Of a DNA stretch of 64,000 nucleotides, positions 38,997 to 47,439 are shown piece after piece. The DNA is taken from assembly GCA_041906465.1 (NCBI GenBank), contig JAYRJE010000010.1:62001-126000 (forward strand), in the 5' to 3' direction. The stretch comes from Didemnitutus sp041906465. Lineage in GTDB: Bacteria; Verrucomicrobiota; Verrucomicrobiia; Opitutales; Opitutaceae. Every line of letters begins with the position of its first letter. The first letter of the stretch is position 1. The notes under the pieces are model-generated. The model was given only the letters and a program-made list of their open reading frames with translations. It made no database searches and was not told where the DNA came from. The translations under genes were made by a program, and so were the position numbers.

Positions 38997-41948
38997 CTAT
39001 TCGGGCAAACTCCGCGGCGCCCCGCGCCAGACGCGCAGCAAGCCTTCCTCCAAATAACCAACCAGAACGCTGCCGTCCGCGCTGGTCGCGGCGCGCACGA
39101 CACTTCCGGCCGGTCGCCCCGGCACGGTGGCGTGGAGGTCGATCTGCTCCCGCCAGTCCCGCGTGTCCACCACATGCACGATGCCCTCGCGGCCACCGAG
39201 GAACAGCCGGGGGGCACGCGGGTGAAACGTCACCGCCTGCAGGACACTGCTGCTCGTCGCAATCGTGTGCGCCCCCGCGCCCGACACTTCCCGCACGCCC
39301 GCGTCGCCGTTGTTCTGGCCCCACGCCAGCCAGCGATCGTCCGGTGAAAAACCGCCATTGACCGCCGGCCGGGCCGCTCTCCATTCGCGCACGAGTTCCA
39401 ACGTGTCCGCCCGCCACAAGCGCACGAAGCTATCCCGGCCTCCCGTCGCGACCCACTTGCCGTCGTTCGACAGAGCCAGCCACCAGATGGCGGTGTGGCC
39501 GGTATCCCGTGTGACGGGCGCGCCGCCTTTCAGGGACACGACGCCCAGCATCCCGCCTCGATCGGAAAACGCGGCCCGCTCGGCGCGGAGGGCGATTGCA
39601 CCCTGCAAGGGCGGGAACGGCAGCGGCACTGTCGCCACCGCGTCGCTGCCCTTCGCCAGCCGACGCTTTTCCAACGTCGCCTGCTGCGTCAAAAGCCAGA
39701 CGCCATCCTCCTCAAACGCCAGCGGCGCCACCACGCCGGCAAATAAGGCACGCTCCGCCCCCGTCGCCGTCTCGGCGACTCGCACCGCGCTGTCCGGCGC
39801 GGTGGCCGCGACCAGCGTGCCGTCCGCGGAGAGGCAAAGCGCACGGCCACCCGCCGCGGGATTCGCGAAGCCATCGAGCGTTCCTGTCGCTGCTCCGAAT
39901 TCCGCGGACCACGCGCGCACATCGCCGCCGTTGCCGGTCGCCAGCACGCCGCCGCCGGGCAGCCACGCGACACTCTGCCCGTCGCTTTCCAAGCCGCGCC
40001 ATTGTCGCAAGACCGCGCCGTTCGCCGCGTCGAGCACCCACACGCTCGAAGCGCGCGCCCCGACCGCGAGTCGGCCATCGTGCAGCGCCAGCGCCGCCGG
40101 CGGCCGACCGAGGGTGGCGCGCCACAGCGATGCGCCATCGCTGCACCGCAAAGCCTCGACTTCACCCGTGTCACCCCAACCGCAGAACAACCGGTCGGAG
40201 GTCAGCGCGAGCGCCGTCGGCCGATGCGGCGTCTCCCATTCGCGAACCAGGGTGAGATCCGACAGCCGCCACACGTGCAAGCGCCAGCCGATTTCCGAGG
40301 CGCGGTTGAGCCGCGTGGCCAGCACGATCGCGCCTCCGTCTTCGGAAACCGCGGCACCGAAGTAGCCGCGATGACCGAGACGCGGGGTCAGCGGGTAATC
40401 GATCTCCGCTTTGCGCTCCGCGAAATTCCAGCAGCGCAGCGCCAGGACCACCCCGTCCGCATCCGCCACCAACGTCCACGCGCATCGGTCATCGCGCCAC
40501 ACCAGCGGCGCGTAGATGCCATCGACACCATCGCCGTCGGCGCGTCCATCGGCGACCCGCCAACGCATCAACCGTCCACCCGCCCCGGTGCCGAGCAGCC
40601 ACTGACCGTCGGGCGAAAACGCGGCGAGGCCCGTCATGCCTTCGATCGTGCGCTCGAGGGTTCCGTCCGCCACCGACCACAGCTGCACCTTCGCTCCGCC
40701 GAGCAAAACGGCCGCGCGCCGTCCGTCCGGCGACACGCAAACGCGCATCCCCACGGCGCCGCCGCTCTGCCACACGCGCGCCGGATCGCCCGCGGCCTGA
40801 TTCTGCAGCGCCTGCCATTCGAATCCGCGCAAATCCGGCTCACCCGCCGCCGGTGCGCACTCCGCCAGAAACCGCCGCGCGCGCCCGAAATCGTCGCGCT
40901 CCAGTGCCTGCTGCGCCTGCGTCAGCCGCGCTGCATACACGCTGCGCCGCGCCAGCGCATCGCGCTCCGCTTCGGCCGCCGCGCGCAGTTTCATTTCGCT
41001 GTTCGCACGCTGCCGCTCGACCCACGCGCCCGCGCCCGCGACCGCCGCGATGATGCCGAGCACCGCCGCAAAGCGCAGGGCCCGACTCAGCCGCAGCTCG
41101 ATCCGGCGCAGGCGCCGCACGGATTTGCCCGCCTGCAACAAGAGCAGCTCGTCCAGCAATGCGCCCGCATCAGCGAAACGCCGCCGCGCATCGCCCTCGC
41201 ACGCGCGCAGGAGCACCTCGTTCAGCTCCATGAATTCGCGCCGGTCCGGCCATTGCGCGAACTCCGGCGGCAAGCGCGGGAACTCCGTGCGATCGACGCC
41301 CGTCGCGAGTTCGTAAAGCAGCTTGCCCAGACTGAACACGTCGGCCGGCGGCGCGCCCGGCCCTTCCGGCGGCACAAACCCTTCCGTGCCCACAAAGGTC
41401 ACCTCGGGCGCGCTCGCGGAGGTGACGAGCCCGACGTCGGCGAGCTTGGGCACGCCGCCGACGAAGATCACGTTCGACTGCTTCACGTCGCGATGCACGA
41501 GCCCGGCGGCGTGCAGGCTCGCGAGCGCCCGCGCGAGCGAAACACCCAGCGGGATCACTTCGCTGACGGGCAAACGCCCGCGCCGCGACTGCACTTCGCG
41601 CAACGTCAGCGGCCGATACGTCGCCGGGTCGACGGTGCGGCCGTGCTCCGCGTCGTCGGCCAGTTCCATCACGTAATAGAACATTCCCGCGGCGTCGTCG
41701 CGGCCGGCGTGGAGCAGGGCAAGCTGCGACGGTTCGCGCAGCGACACGGCCGCGAAACGCGTGATGCCCTCGAACTCGCGGGCGAACGGCCGGGGATTCG
41801 GAAAACGGTCGCGCCAGACGATTTTCACGGCGCGAAACGCGCCGGTGATGCCGCGCGCCAGCCATACGTCGCCATAGCTGCCGCCGCCGATGAGCCGGAT
41901 CAGCTCATAGTCGGGAATGCGCGGCGCGGGCGAGGTGACAGCGGACAT
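38997..41948 (-). CDS. Transmembrane Ser/Thr protein kinase with C-terminal WD40-like propeller
   Basis: 983 residues from ATG 41948. Kinase domain, residues about 12-280: Gly-loop IGGGSYGDVW, catalytic Lys in RAVKIV, HRDVKQSN near 150, and the Mg site as ADVG instead of DFG (the Asp is kept). One membrane helix at about 285-305 (FAAVLGIIAAVAGAGAW), then a charged coiled segment, then a WD40-like propeller to the end (repeats such as GLAAFSPDGQWLLGTGAGG and WLALSNDGKWVATGGRDSFV). The cytosolic kinase is thus tied to an outside propeller sensor. An ECF sigma gene lies 368 bp upstream on the same strand and a metacaspase diverges beyond it, so a phospho-controlled sigma circuit is plausible. 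Confidence 0.88.
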   Translation of the reverse strand: MSAVTSPAPRIPDYELIRLIGGGSYGDVWLARGITGAFRAVKIVWRDRFPNPRPFAREFEGITRFAAVSLREPSQLALLHAGRDDAAGMFYYVMELADDAEHGRTVDPATYRPLTLREVQSRRGRLPVSEVIPLGVSLARALASLHAAGLVHRDVKQSNVIFVGGVPKLADVGLVTSASAPEVTFVGTEGFVPPEGPGAPPADVFSLGKLLYELATGVDRTEFPRLPPEFAQWPDRREFMELNEVLLRACEGDARRRFADAGALLDELLLLQAGKSVRRLRRIELRLSRALRFAAVLGIIAAVAGAGAWVERQRANSEMKLRAAAEAERDALARRSVYAARLTQAQQALERDDFGRARRFLAECAPAAGEPDLRGFEWQALQNQAAGDPARVWQSGGAVGMRVCVSPDGRRAAVLLGGAKVQLWSVADGTLERTIEGMTGLAAFSPDGQWLLGTGAGGRLMRWRVADGRADGDGVDGIYAPLVWRDDRCAWTLVADADGVVLALRCWNFAERKAEIDYPLTPRLGHRGYFGAAVSEDGGAIVLATRLNRASEIGWRLHVWRLSDLTLVREWETPHRPTALALTSDRLFCGWGDTGEVEALRCSDGASLWRATLGRPPAALALHDGRLAVGARASSVWVLDAANGAVLRQWRGLESDGQSVAWLPGGGVLATGNGGDVRAWSAEFGAATGTLDGFANPAAGGRALCLSADGTLVAATAPDSAVRVAETATGAERALFAGVVAPLAFEEDGVWLLTQQATLEKRRLAKGSDAVATVPLPFPPLQGAIALRAERAAFSDRGGMLGVVSLKGGAPVTRDTGHTAIWWLALSNDGKWVATGGRDSFVRLWRADTLELVREWRAARPAVNGGFSPDDRWLAWGQNNGDAGVREVSGAGAHTIATSSSVLQAVTFHPRAPRLFLGGREGIVHVVDTRDWREQIDLHATVPGRPAGSVVRAATSADGSVLVGYLEEGLLRVWRGAPRSLPE

Positions 41949-42316
41949 GACCGCCGCGGTTGTGCCCGGTCCGGCGGCGCGAGTCGATAGCGGGCTGCGT
42001 GCAGAGTCGCGTCGGCCCGCATCGGCCTTCCGCACCGCAGCGAAATTTGTGAGGAACTAGCCACGCGCCACGCGCGAAAGTCGTAGCGGAATTGGTGAGA
42101 ATTTCGCCGCCTACCCGCGCAAGCCTCCCGGCTTCCCCTGCCCAACCACCGCCGGCGCTTCCGGCGACCGTGAGTGACCCGAATCAGCCCGGACGCAACC
42201 GACGGTGGAAGAGGGGACGCGGTGCTTCGGCCGGCGCTGGCAGATCAGCGCCCAGTCGAAGCACCGCGCGTTTCGCCCGGTAGCTCGGAGGGGGCGAAGC
42301 GGGCGGTGCGCCGGGC
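41949..42316. other. Intergenic region between the ECF sigma gene and the kinase gene
   Basis: 368 bp on the transcript side between sigma stop (42317) and kinase start (41948). It contains one hairpin repeat (42083-42141); the remainder is GC-rich with no supported gene. Confidence 0.5.
42083..42141 (+). repeat. Dispersed hairpin repeat, copy 4 (3' arm degenerate)
   Basis: 5' arm GTAGCGGAATTGGTGAGAAT then TTCGC; 3' arm GCGCAAGCCTCCCGGCTTCC then CCTGC, with a few lost pairs. Confidence 0.65.
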
Positions 42317-42961
42317 TCAGGCCAAGCGCACGCGAATGAGCTCGACCTCGTTCTTGAGCAGCTTGGTCAAGCGATGGCTGATGAGGTAGACGGACGCGGC
42401 GTTCACGCCGAGTTCGCGCGCCACTTTCAGCACCGACCAGCCCTGCCGGCGGTAGAGATCGAAAATCTGGAAATGTTTTGCCGGCACACGGCGCGCGAGC
42501 CGCGCCAGCGCCGCTTCGAGCACGTGACGTTGCCACTCTTCGTCCCACGCCGCGTTCACGTCTTCGCCGTTCGGCAAGCGCTCGATCGTGGCCGTGCGGT
42601 CGTCTTCGCCCGCCGGACGCGAGGGATGGCGCTCATGCGGTCGGTGCCCGCGGAATTTGTCGGTGATGCGCCAGCGCGTGAGGTTGAGCAGCCAGCCGCG
42701 GAACGAACCGCGCGCGGGATCGGCCTCGAATTCGTGCACGGTCTCCGCCACGCGTTTGAACACATCCTGGGTCACCTCCTCCGCGTCGGCATGCGACAGC
42801 CCGGCGCGGCGGGTGCAGCCATAGACGAATTGATAATAGAGGCGGTAAAACTCGGTCCAACTCGCCTCGTCATTCCAGTCGCGCAGCCGGAACAACAGGG
42901 TCGGGCGGGTGCGCAGGGTCGATGGCGGCGGGATGTCGGGAGCCATGTTCGTGGGAGTCAT
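42317..42961 (-). CDS. ECF-type RNA polymerase sigma factor
   Basis: 214 residues. Sigma-2 region about 20-95 (SWTEFYRLYYQFVYGCTRRA, DAEEVTQDVFKRVAE, GWLLNLTRWRITDKFRGHR), a linker with RTATIERLPNGED, then sigma-4 with a helix-turn-helix (FDLYRRQGWSVLKVARELGV). No anti-sigma factor is adjacent; instead a Ser/Thr kinase follows on the same strand. ECF groups linked to kinases (for example ECF43 with PknT) are switched on by phosphorylation, so this is the likely mode here; no phosphosite can be assigned from sequence. ATG 42961 is chosen; the ATG at 42946 is a close alternative. Confidence 0.87.
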   Translation of the reverse strand: MTPTNMAPDIPPPSTLRTRPTLLFRLRDWNDEASWTEFYRLYYQFVYGCTRRAGLSHADAEEVTQDVFKRVAETVHEFEADPARGSFRGWLLNLTRWRITDKFRGHRPHERHPSRPAGEDDRTATIERLPNGEDVNAAWDEEWQRHVLEAALARLARRVPAKHFQIFDLYRRQGWSVLKVARELGVNAASVYLISHRLTKLLKNEVELIRVRLA

Positions 42962-43061
42962 AAACGTGACAACGCGGGAGCGCAGCCCAATCTTTCGGCG
43001 AAAAATACCCCAGCCGTAATTTTTTGAAATAAACCGCGAAGGCTGCGCGTTAGAGGGAGTA

Positions 43062-43979
43062 ATGCCGAAGTGCTCTCCGCATTCTCTGCTCGTGCTTCCG
43101 CCCCGCACTGTGGCGGCCGGGCGCCGTTTTCATCGTCGGGCGCTGCTGATCGGCGTGGCGCAGTATCCGGCCGTCACCGGCGTGCCGTCGCTGCCGCCGT
43201 TGCCCGGGGCGGACCGCAATCCGTGGCTGCTGGCGCCGCAACTGGCCCAGCGCGGCTTTGCCTGTGAACTCCTGCTCAACGCGCACGCGACGCGCGACGA
43301 AATCCGCCGCGCCGTGCGCGCCCTCGTCATCCAGGCACGAGCCGGAGACGTTTGTGTGCTCGCGTTCAGCGGCCATGGCTTCTCGCTCACCGGTTCCGGC
43401 GCCGCGACCAGCGAGACCGGCGATTTTCTTTATCCCCACGACGCCCAGACCGCCGGCCCGATCCGCAGCGATGATCTGCTGCGCTGGCTGCTCCCCGCCG
43501 AAAGTCGCATCTCGCTGTATTGCGTGATCGATGCCTGTCACGCCGACGCCGTCGGCAGCGGGTCGCTCTCCCGGTGGCGGCTCCCGGTCTGGTCGCGGTC
43601 GTGGCGCGGCTACCGCGTCGATCCCGACGGCGATACGGTGCAATCGGACAACACCCTGAACCATGTCGTGCTCAGCGCCTGTCGCGACAATGAGCGCGCC
43701 GATTACTCCACGCGCACCGGCGGTTCATTCACGCAAGCGCTGGTCGATGTGCTGGCCCAGCACCCGCACGCAACAACACGCAGCGCCATGCTCGCCACCG
43801 CGCTCGAATGCGCCCGGCGTCTCGGCACGAGTCAGCATCCCCTGCTGCGCGGCCCCCAATCGGCGCTCGACGCGGAAATCTTCAGCTCGTTCCGCCGCGC
43901 CGTCGCACCGGCGTCGCCGCGATTCGCGTCGCATCGGCTGCGCATTGGAGCGGAGCCGAGGGAGACCATGCCCATTTAA
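43062..43979 (+). CDS. Metacaspase/orthocaspase-like protease (peptidase C14)
   Basis: 305-residue caspase-fold protein. The start of the p20 fold, RRALLIGVAQYP, is followed by SGHG with the catalytic His at residue 105 and by CVIDACHADAVG with the catalytic Cys at 159. TLNHVVLSACRDNERADY and GSFTQALVDVL match later strands of bacterial metacaspases. No signal peptide, TM helix or extra domain, so cytosolic and compact. It is divergent from the ECF sigma gene (100-bp gap), in a cluster with a sensor kinase. Role could be stress- or phage-triggered cleavage of cell proteins; this is inference from the caspase fold and neighbours. Confidence 0.87.
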   Translation: MPKCSPHSLLVLPPRTVAAGRRFHRRALLIGVAQYPAVTGVPSLPPLPGADRNPWLLAPQLAQRGFACELLLNAHATRDEIRRAVRALVIQARAGDVCVLAFSGHGFSLTGSGAATSETGDFLYPHDAQTAGPIRSDDLLRWLLPAESRISLYCVIDACHADAVGSGSLSRWRLPVWSRSWRGYRVDPDGDTVQSDNTLNHVVLSACRDNERADYSTRTGGSFTQALVDVLAQHPHATTRSAMLATALECARRLGTSQHPLLRGPQSALDAEIFSSFRRAVAPASPRFASHRLRIGAEPRETMPI

Positions 43980-44068
43980 ACTGTCGGGCCGGTCCTTCGC
44001 CAACGGCCCAGTGCGAGGGGACGGCCCGGCAGTCAATTTGTTCTCGGTTGTGCTGGGATTGTGTGCCC

Positions 44069-44098
44069 GGTGGGAGGGGAAGTGCAGCCCCTCCCACC
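44069..44098. terminator. Bidirectional hairpin between metacaspase and FG-GAP genes
   Basis: GGTGGGAGGGG/CCCCTCCCACC perfect 11-bp stem with loop AAGTGCAG, between convergent stops 43979 and 44109. No T-run. Confidence 0.5.
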
Positions 44099-44108
44099 CT
44101 CGCCCCGC

Positions 44109-46076
44109 TCAGGGATTCACCACCACCCGCAACGGCGCGGCGGCGCGGCCCTTGTCGTCGCGGGCGTTGATGCGAAACTCATACGTGCGTCCACGGGGCA
44201 GCGTGACCTCCAGCGACCATTGCTGCTCGGTGTCGCGTCGCACCAGCGCCGGGATTTCCTGGGTCGGCTGGTCGACCGCGTCGTAGCGGCAGATCGCTTC
44301 GAGCGACTCGATCACGCTGTCGCTCAACGCCGCCACTTCCACCACGATGCGGTAGCGCCACTGGCCGTAGGGCTCGGCGCGACTCGCCAGATGGCGCAGC
44401 ACCGGCGCCCCCTCGGGCAGGTCGCTGCGCGGACCCTCCACCTTCGTCACGGTCGTGCTGGCCTGCGTCGGCACCCGCTGCTTGAGCGGCGCGGGAACGT
44501 GGACGCCCTCGGGCCGCGCCGGCGTGGCGTTGTAGACGAGATTGTAGCCGGTGGCGAACGCGGGCGTGTAGGCCAGCAGGTCATCGGCCCCGTCCTGATC
44601 GAAATCGGCCGCGAGAAAAACTCGTTGCTCGGGAAAGTCGTTGCCGCTGGCCAGCCGCGGCCAGACTGGATTGCGGCTGAAGCGCCGGTAGTCCGCCCCG
44701 AGGTAAACGCGCAGGCCGTTGCGGCCGGCCACGCCGATGTCGAGGCGACCGTCGCGGTTGAAATCCGCCACCGTGACCGAGGCCGTGCCGAGACCGAGGC
44801 CAAACTCGCTCGAGACCAGCTCCCACGGATCCTCCCAACCCGCCCGGCCGGAAGCGCCGAAAACCACGCGGATGTGCTCACCGCGCTCGACATCGCTGTC
44901 GGTGAGGACGAGGTCGGCGCGCCCATCGCGATCGAGATCGGCCACGACGAGATCACGCGCAAAATCATCGCGCCCACCCACCGGCCAGAGGAACGGCTTG
45001 GTGACGCCACGCTGGTTGAAATACATCCACGCCCCCGTGCAGCGCCCCTTGTCCTCGGTCGTCACCGCGACATCGGCAAAACCGTCGCCGTCGAAGTCGC
45101 CGGCGGCGAGGCGCGTGATCCGGTCAAACTTCACGGTGTAGGCCTCGCCGACGGGCGTGACGCCGCTTTGGGCGACTTGCAGCAGACGGAAACTGTTGTG
45201 CCCCTCGATCGCCGTGATGCCCCAGCCGAGCGCGCCGGTGAAGAAACGGCCGGTGGCCGCCCCGCGAATCGGCTCCGTGGAGCGATAGGGTTTCAGCGAC
45301 GGCACGAATCCGCCGTCCGCCGCGCCGAAGAAGACCTGCACGAGAGGCCCCGCGGCCACGACGAGATCGCTCTCGCCATCGTGATTGAGATCGGCCGCCA
45401 GCAGCACTTCCGGAGGGAATCCGTCGAGGCTGGCCAGATCGAGTTGGCCCTTGGACTTGAATCCCGCCGTCTCGTCGCGCGCGTAGAGCACGATGCCGCC
45501 CTCGATGGCGGCCAAACCGCGCACGCGCGGACCGGAATGCAGGAGCGCCGCACGCAACGGCGGCTGCGCGGTCGCAACCCCGGCGGTGGGACCAAAGCTG
45601 AATTGCGGCACCGGCAGCGTCGCGGTGTTGAAGAGCACCGGCGCTTGCGGATCCGTGCGCGGGAGTTGTTCGAGCCAGGTTTGCGCCACCACCGCATCGC
45701 GCGCGGCGCGGGGAAGCTCGAGCGTCCGCGGGAGCGGCTCCGGCACCGGCGTGGCCGCGGCCTCGGCGGGAGTCTGCGCTTCGGCTTGGGCCGTTTCTGT
45801 CGCGGGCGGCGGGGTGGTGAGCGGACGCGCGCTGCGGATGCGATCGTTCTCCACCCACTCGTCGAAAGCCTCGTCCGCTCCTTCGTAAGCGACAAACGCC
45901 CGGGACGGTTCGGCGCGCAACACCACGGCGCGGTGGCCGGCCCCCGCCTTGTCCACGATCACGCGCGCCCCGGCCTGCCAGCCAGGCGCGGCGGGCGCAG
46001 CGCGCCCCGGAGCGACAGCGAGCAACGCCGTGCACACGACAGCAAACAGGCCCACGAAACGGGAGCGCGGAGACAT
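44109..46076 (-). CDS. Secreted FG-GAP/VCBS-repeat protein (Ca-binding beta-propeller)
   Basis: 655 residues from ATG 46076, with a signal peptide (FVGLFAVVCTALLAVAPGRA). Residues about 20-75 resemble an SH3/Tudor-like barrel (WQAGARVIVDKAGAGHRAVV); a Pro/Ala/Glu linker follows. From about 170 there are seven or so propeller blades; five carry Ca-binding loops of the form DLNHDGESD, DFDGDGFAD, DLDRDGRAD, DFNRDGRLD and DFDQDGADD. The C-terminus (about 555-655) is a separate beta domain. The function is probably ligand or surface binding; the precise role is unknown. Longer start codons upstream would run through the hairpin repeat region and are unlikely. Confidence 0.82.
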   Translation of the reverse strand: MSPRSRFVGLFAVVCTALLAVAPGRAAPAAPGWQAGARVIVDKAGAGHRAVVLRAEPSRAFVAYEGADEAFDEWVENDRIRSARPLTTPPPATETAQAEAQTPAEAAATPVPEPLPRTLELPRAARDAVVAQTWLEQLPRTDPQAPVLFNTATLPVPQFSFGPTAGVATAQPPLRAALLHSGPRVRGLAAIEGGIVLYARDETAGFKSKGQLDLASLDGFPPEVLLAADLNHDGESDLVVAAGPLVQVFFGAADGGFVPSLKPYRSTEPIRGAATGRFFTGALGWGITAIEGHNSFRLLQVAQSGVTPVGEAYTVKFDRITRLAAGDFDGDGFADVAVTTEDKGRCTGAWMYFNQRGVTKPFLWPVGGRDDFARDLVVADLDRDGRADLVLTDSDVERGEHIRVVFGASGRAGWEDPWELVSSEFGLGLGTASVTVADFNRDGRLDIGVAGRNGLRVYLGADYRRFSRNPVWPRLASGNDFPEQRVFLAADFDQDGADDLLAYTPAFATGYNLVYNATPARPEGVHVPAPLKQRVPTQASTTVTKVEGPRSDLPEGAPVLRHLASRAEPYGQWRYRIVVEVAALSDSVIESLEAICRYDAVDQPTQEIPALVRRDTEQQWSLEVTLPRGRTYEFRINARDDKGRAAAPLRVVVNP

Positions 46077-46181
46077 CGGGCCGCAATGTGAGGAGCGCTC
46101 CGCCGCGGCGCGACGAAAAAATAGGGGGAACACCCTGTTTGACGCGCGCACTTCACGCACGAGCGGCGCGATGCTCAAAAC

Positions 46182-46248
46182 GTGTAGCGGAACTCGTGAG
46201 AATTTCGCCGGCACGCGCCTCGCGAAAGCCTCACGGCCTCCGCTACAC
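46182..46248 (+). repeat. Dispersed hairpin repeat, copy 5 (best preserved)
   Basis: 5' arm GTGTAGCGGAACTCGTGAGA then ATTTCGC; 3' arm GCGAAAGCCTCACGGCCTCC then GCTACAC. Pairing: a 10-bp outer stem, a 3x3 internal mismatch (ACT opposite GCC), CGTGAG/CTCACG, a 2-nt mismatch, TTTCGC/GCGAAA, and a loop of about 13 nt. It lies between the metallo-hydrolase stop (46268) and the FG-GAP start (46076), both on the minus strand. Confidence 0.82.
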
Positions 46249-46267
46249 CGTGAAAAACGTGCCAGCT

Positions 46268-47242
46268 TCAGCCGGCCCCACCTCCCGCGCCCGTGAGCTC
46301 GTCGTAAACGACACCCAGATTGCCCGGCAACCGGCTGTTCTGTGCGGCGTGGTAATCAGCGAACGCGTCGAGATTCTGCCGCGTGACGATCTCGGCCTTC
46401 GACTTGCCCGCTTTGATCTCGGCGGCGACATGAGCAACCAGCGCATCGAGAAAATCAGCCATCGCGCGCACATCGTCTTTGCTGCCGGTGACACCGAACT
46501 TCGGGTTGCCATGGCCAAATATATACAGCGCGTCCGCCGGATAGGTCGCAACCAGCTTGGGCAGCGCATCGCGCCAGTGTTGCACCTGGCAACCGCCGGC
46601 CTTGTCGGTGACCGGATACAGGCGGTTGAAAACGAGGTCGCCGACGTGGACGACGTTCGCCTTTTCGAAATAAACCGCGCTGTCGCCCGCCGTGTGCGAA
46701 GGCCCGAAGTGCCGTGCGCTCACGACCTCGTCGCCCACGTCCAGGCGCCACGTGTCCGCGAACAGCGTATCGGGGAGCGTCGGCTCGCCCATTTGCGGAC
46801 TGCGGGCGGCGGCGGCTTTTTGGAGGGCCGGCACCGCTTCGTGCGCGACGATTTTCTTCGCCGCAGGCCGGAACGTGGCGTTGCCGCCCGTGTGGTCCCA
46901 ATGGTGATGGGTGTCGATCACCGCATCGAGCCGGCGACCGTTGCGCCCGGGCAGACCGTCGAGGAATTTTGCCGCCGTCTCCGCGAACTGCGTGTCGACC
47001 GCGACCAGCGCATCCTTGTTGGACAGCCAGCCAATCGTGCCGCCGCGACCCGTGAAATAACCGACGCCGCGACGCAGCTCCTTGAACTCGACTTTCACCG
47101 GCGGCGGCGTGGGCGCGGGACTCGGCGGTGTGCGGGCGGAAACCGGAGGCGTCGTGGCGGTCTGGGCCAACAGCGAGCCTCTCGCCCACAGGCTGAGCGA
47201 GACGGCCGCGGAGGTCGTGGCGAGAAATTCGCGGCGATTCAT
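46268..47242 (-). CDS. Tat-exported metallo-beta-lactamase-fold hydrolase
   Basis: 324 residues from ATG 47242. Tat-type signal NRREFLATTSAAVSLSLWAR (twin Arg in RREFL), ending near LLAQ. The MBL fold has the zinc motif THHHWDHTGG near residue 112, a second-site His in GPSHTAGDSAVYF, the Asp of HVGDLVFN and the late His of IFGHGNP. It resembles quinoprotein-relay/class-B-like MBL hydrolases of unknown substrate more than true beta-lactamases. Exported to the periplasm. Divergent from the ECF sigma operon. Confidence 0.85.
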   Translation of the reverse strand: MNRREFLATTSAAVSLSLWARGSLLAQTATTPPVSARTPPSPAPTPPPVKVEFKELRRGVGYFTGRGGTIGWLSNKDALVAVDTQFAETAAKFLDGLPGRNGRRLDAVIDTHHHWDHTGGNATFRPAAKKIVAHEAVPALQKAAAARSPQMGEPTLPDTLFADTWRLDVGDEVVSARHFGPSHTAGDSAVYFEKANVVHVGDLVFNRLYPVTDKAGGCQVQHWRDALPKLVATYPADALYIFGHGNPKFGVTGSKDDVRAMADFLDALVAHVAAEIKAGKSKAEIVTRQNLDAFADYHAAQNSRLPGNLGVVYDELTGAGGGAG

Positions 47243-47439
47243 GCGCAGGAACTTACGCGCCCCCTGCCCGGCCGCCAGCGCGATCTTCCAGCGCGTAACT
47301 CCCCGGCTCGAGTTTTGCAGTAATACGCAAAACCTCCGCTCCCGCAGCGCTGCGCCGGGGCGGCGCGGCGAAAACTTTCCTGTAACCCCCCGCGCCGCGC
47401 GCGGTATTCCCCGCTGCACACCCGCCATGCTCCCGCCAC
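47243..47439 (+). promoter_or_regulatory. Divergent promoter region of the metallo-hydrolase and ECF sigma operon
   Basis: 197 bp with no gene. The ECF-type promoter candidate (47379-47409) lies in it, closer to the sigma gene. Confidence 0.5.
47379..47409 (+). promoter_or_regulatory. ECF-type promoter candidate upstream of the sigma operon
   Basis: CCTGTAACC (-35-like; the TGTAAC word is typical of many ECF autoregulated promoters) and GGTATT about 15 bp later (-10-like), about 30 bp before the sigma ATG at 47440. Suggests positive autoregulation. Confidence 0.5.

Noticed and set aside
43062..46076. A phage-defence island built from metacaspase and FG-GAP genes
   Set aside because: The genes are convergent with a hairpin between them and no nuclease, NTPase or known defence partner is present; only the sigma/kinase link is kept as a hypothesis.
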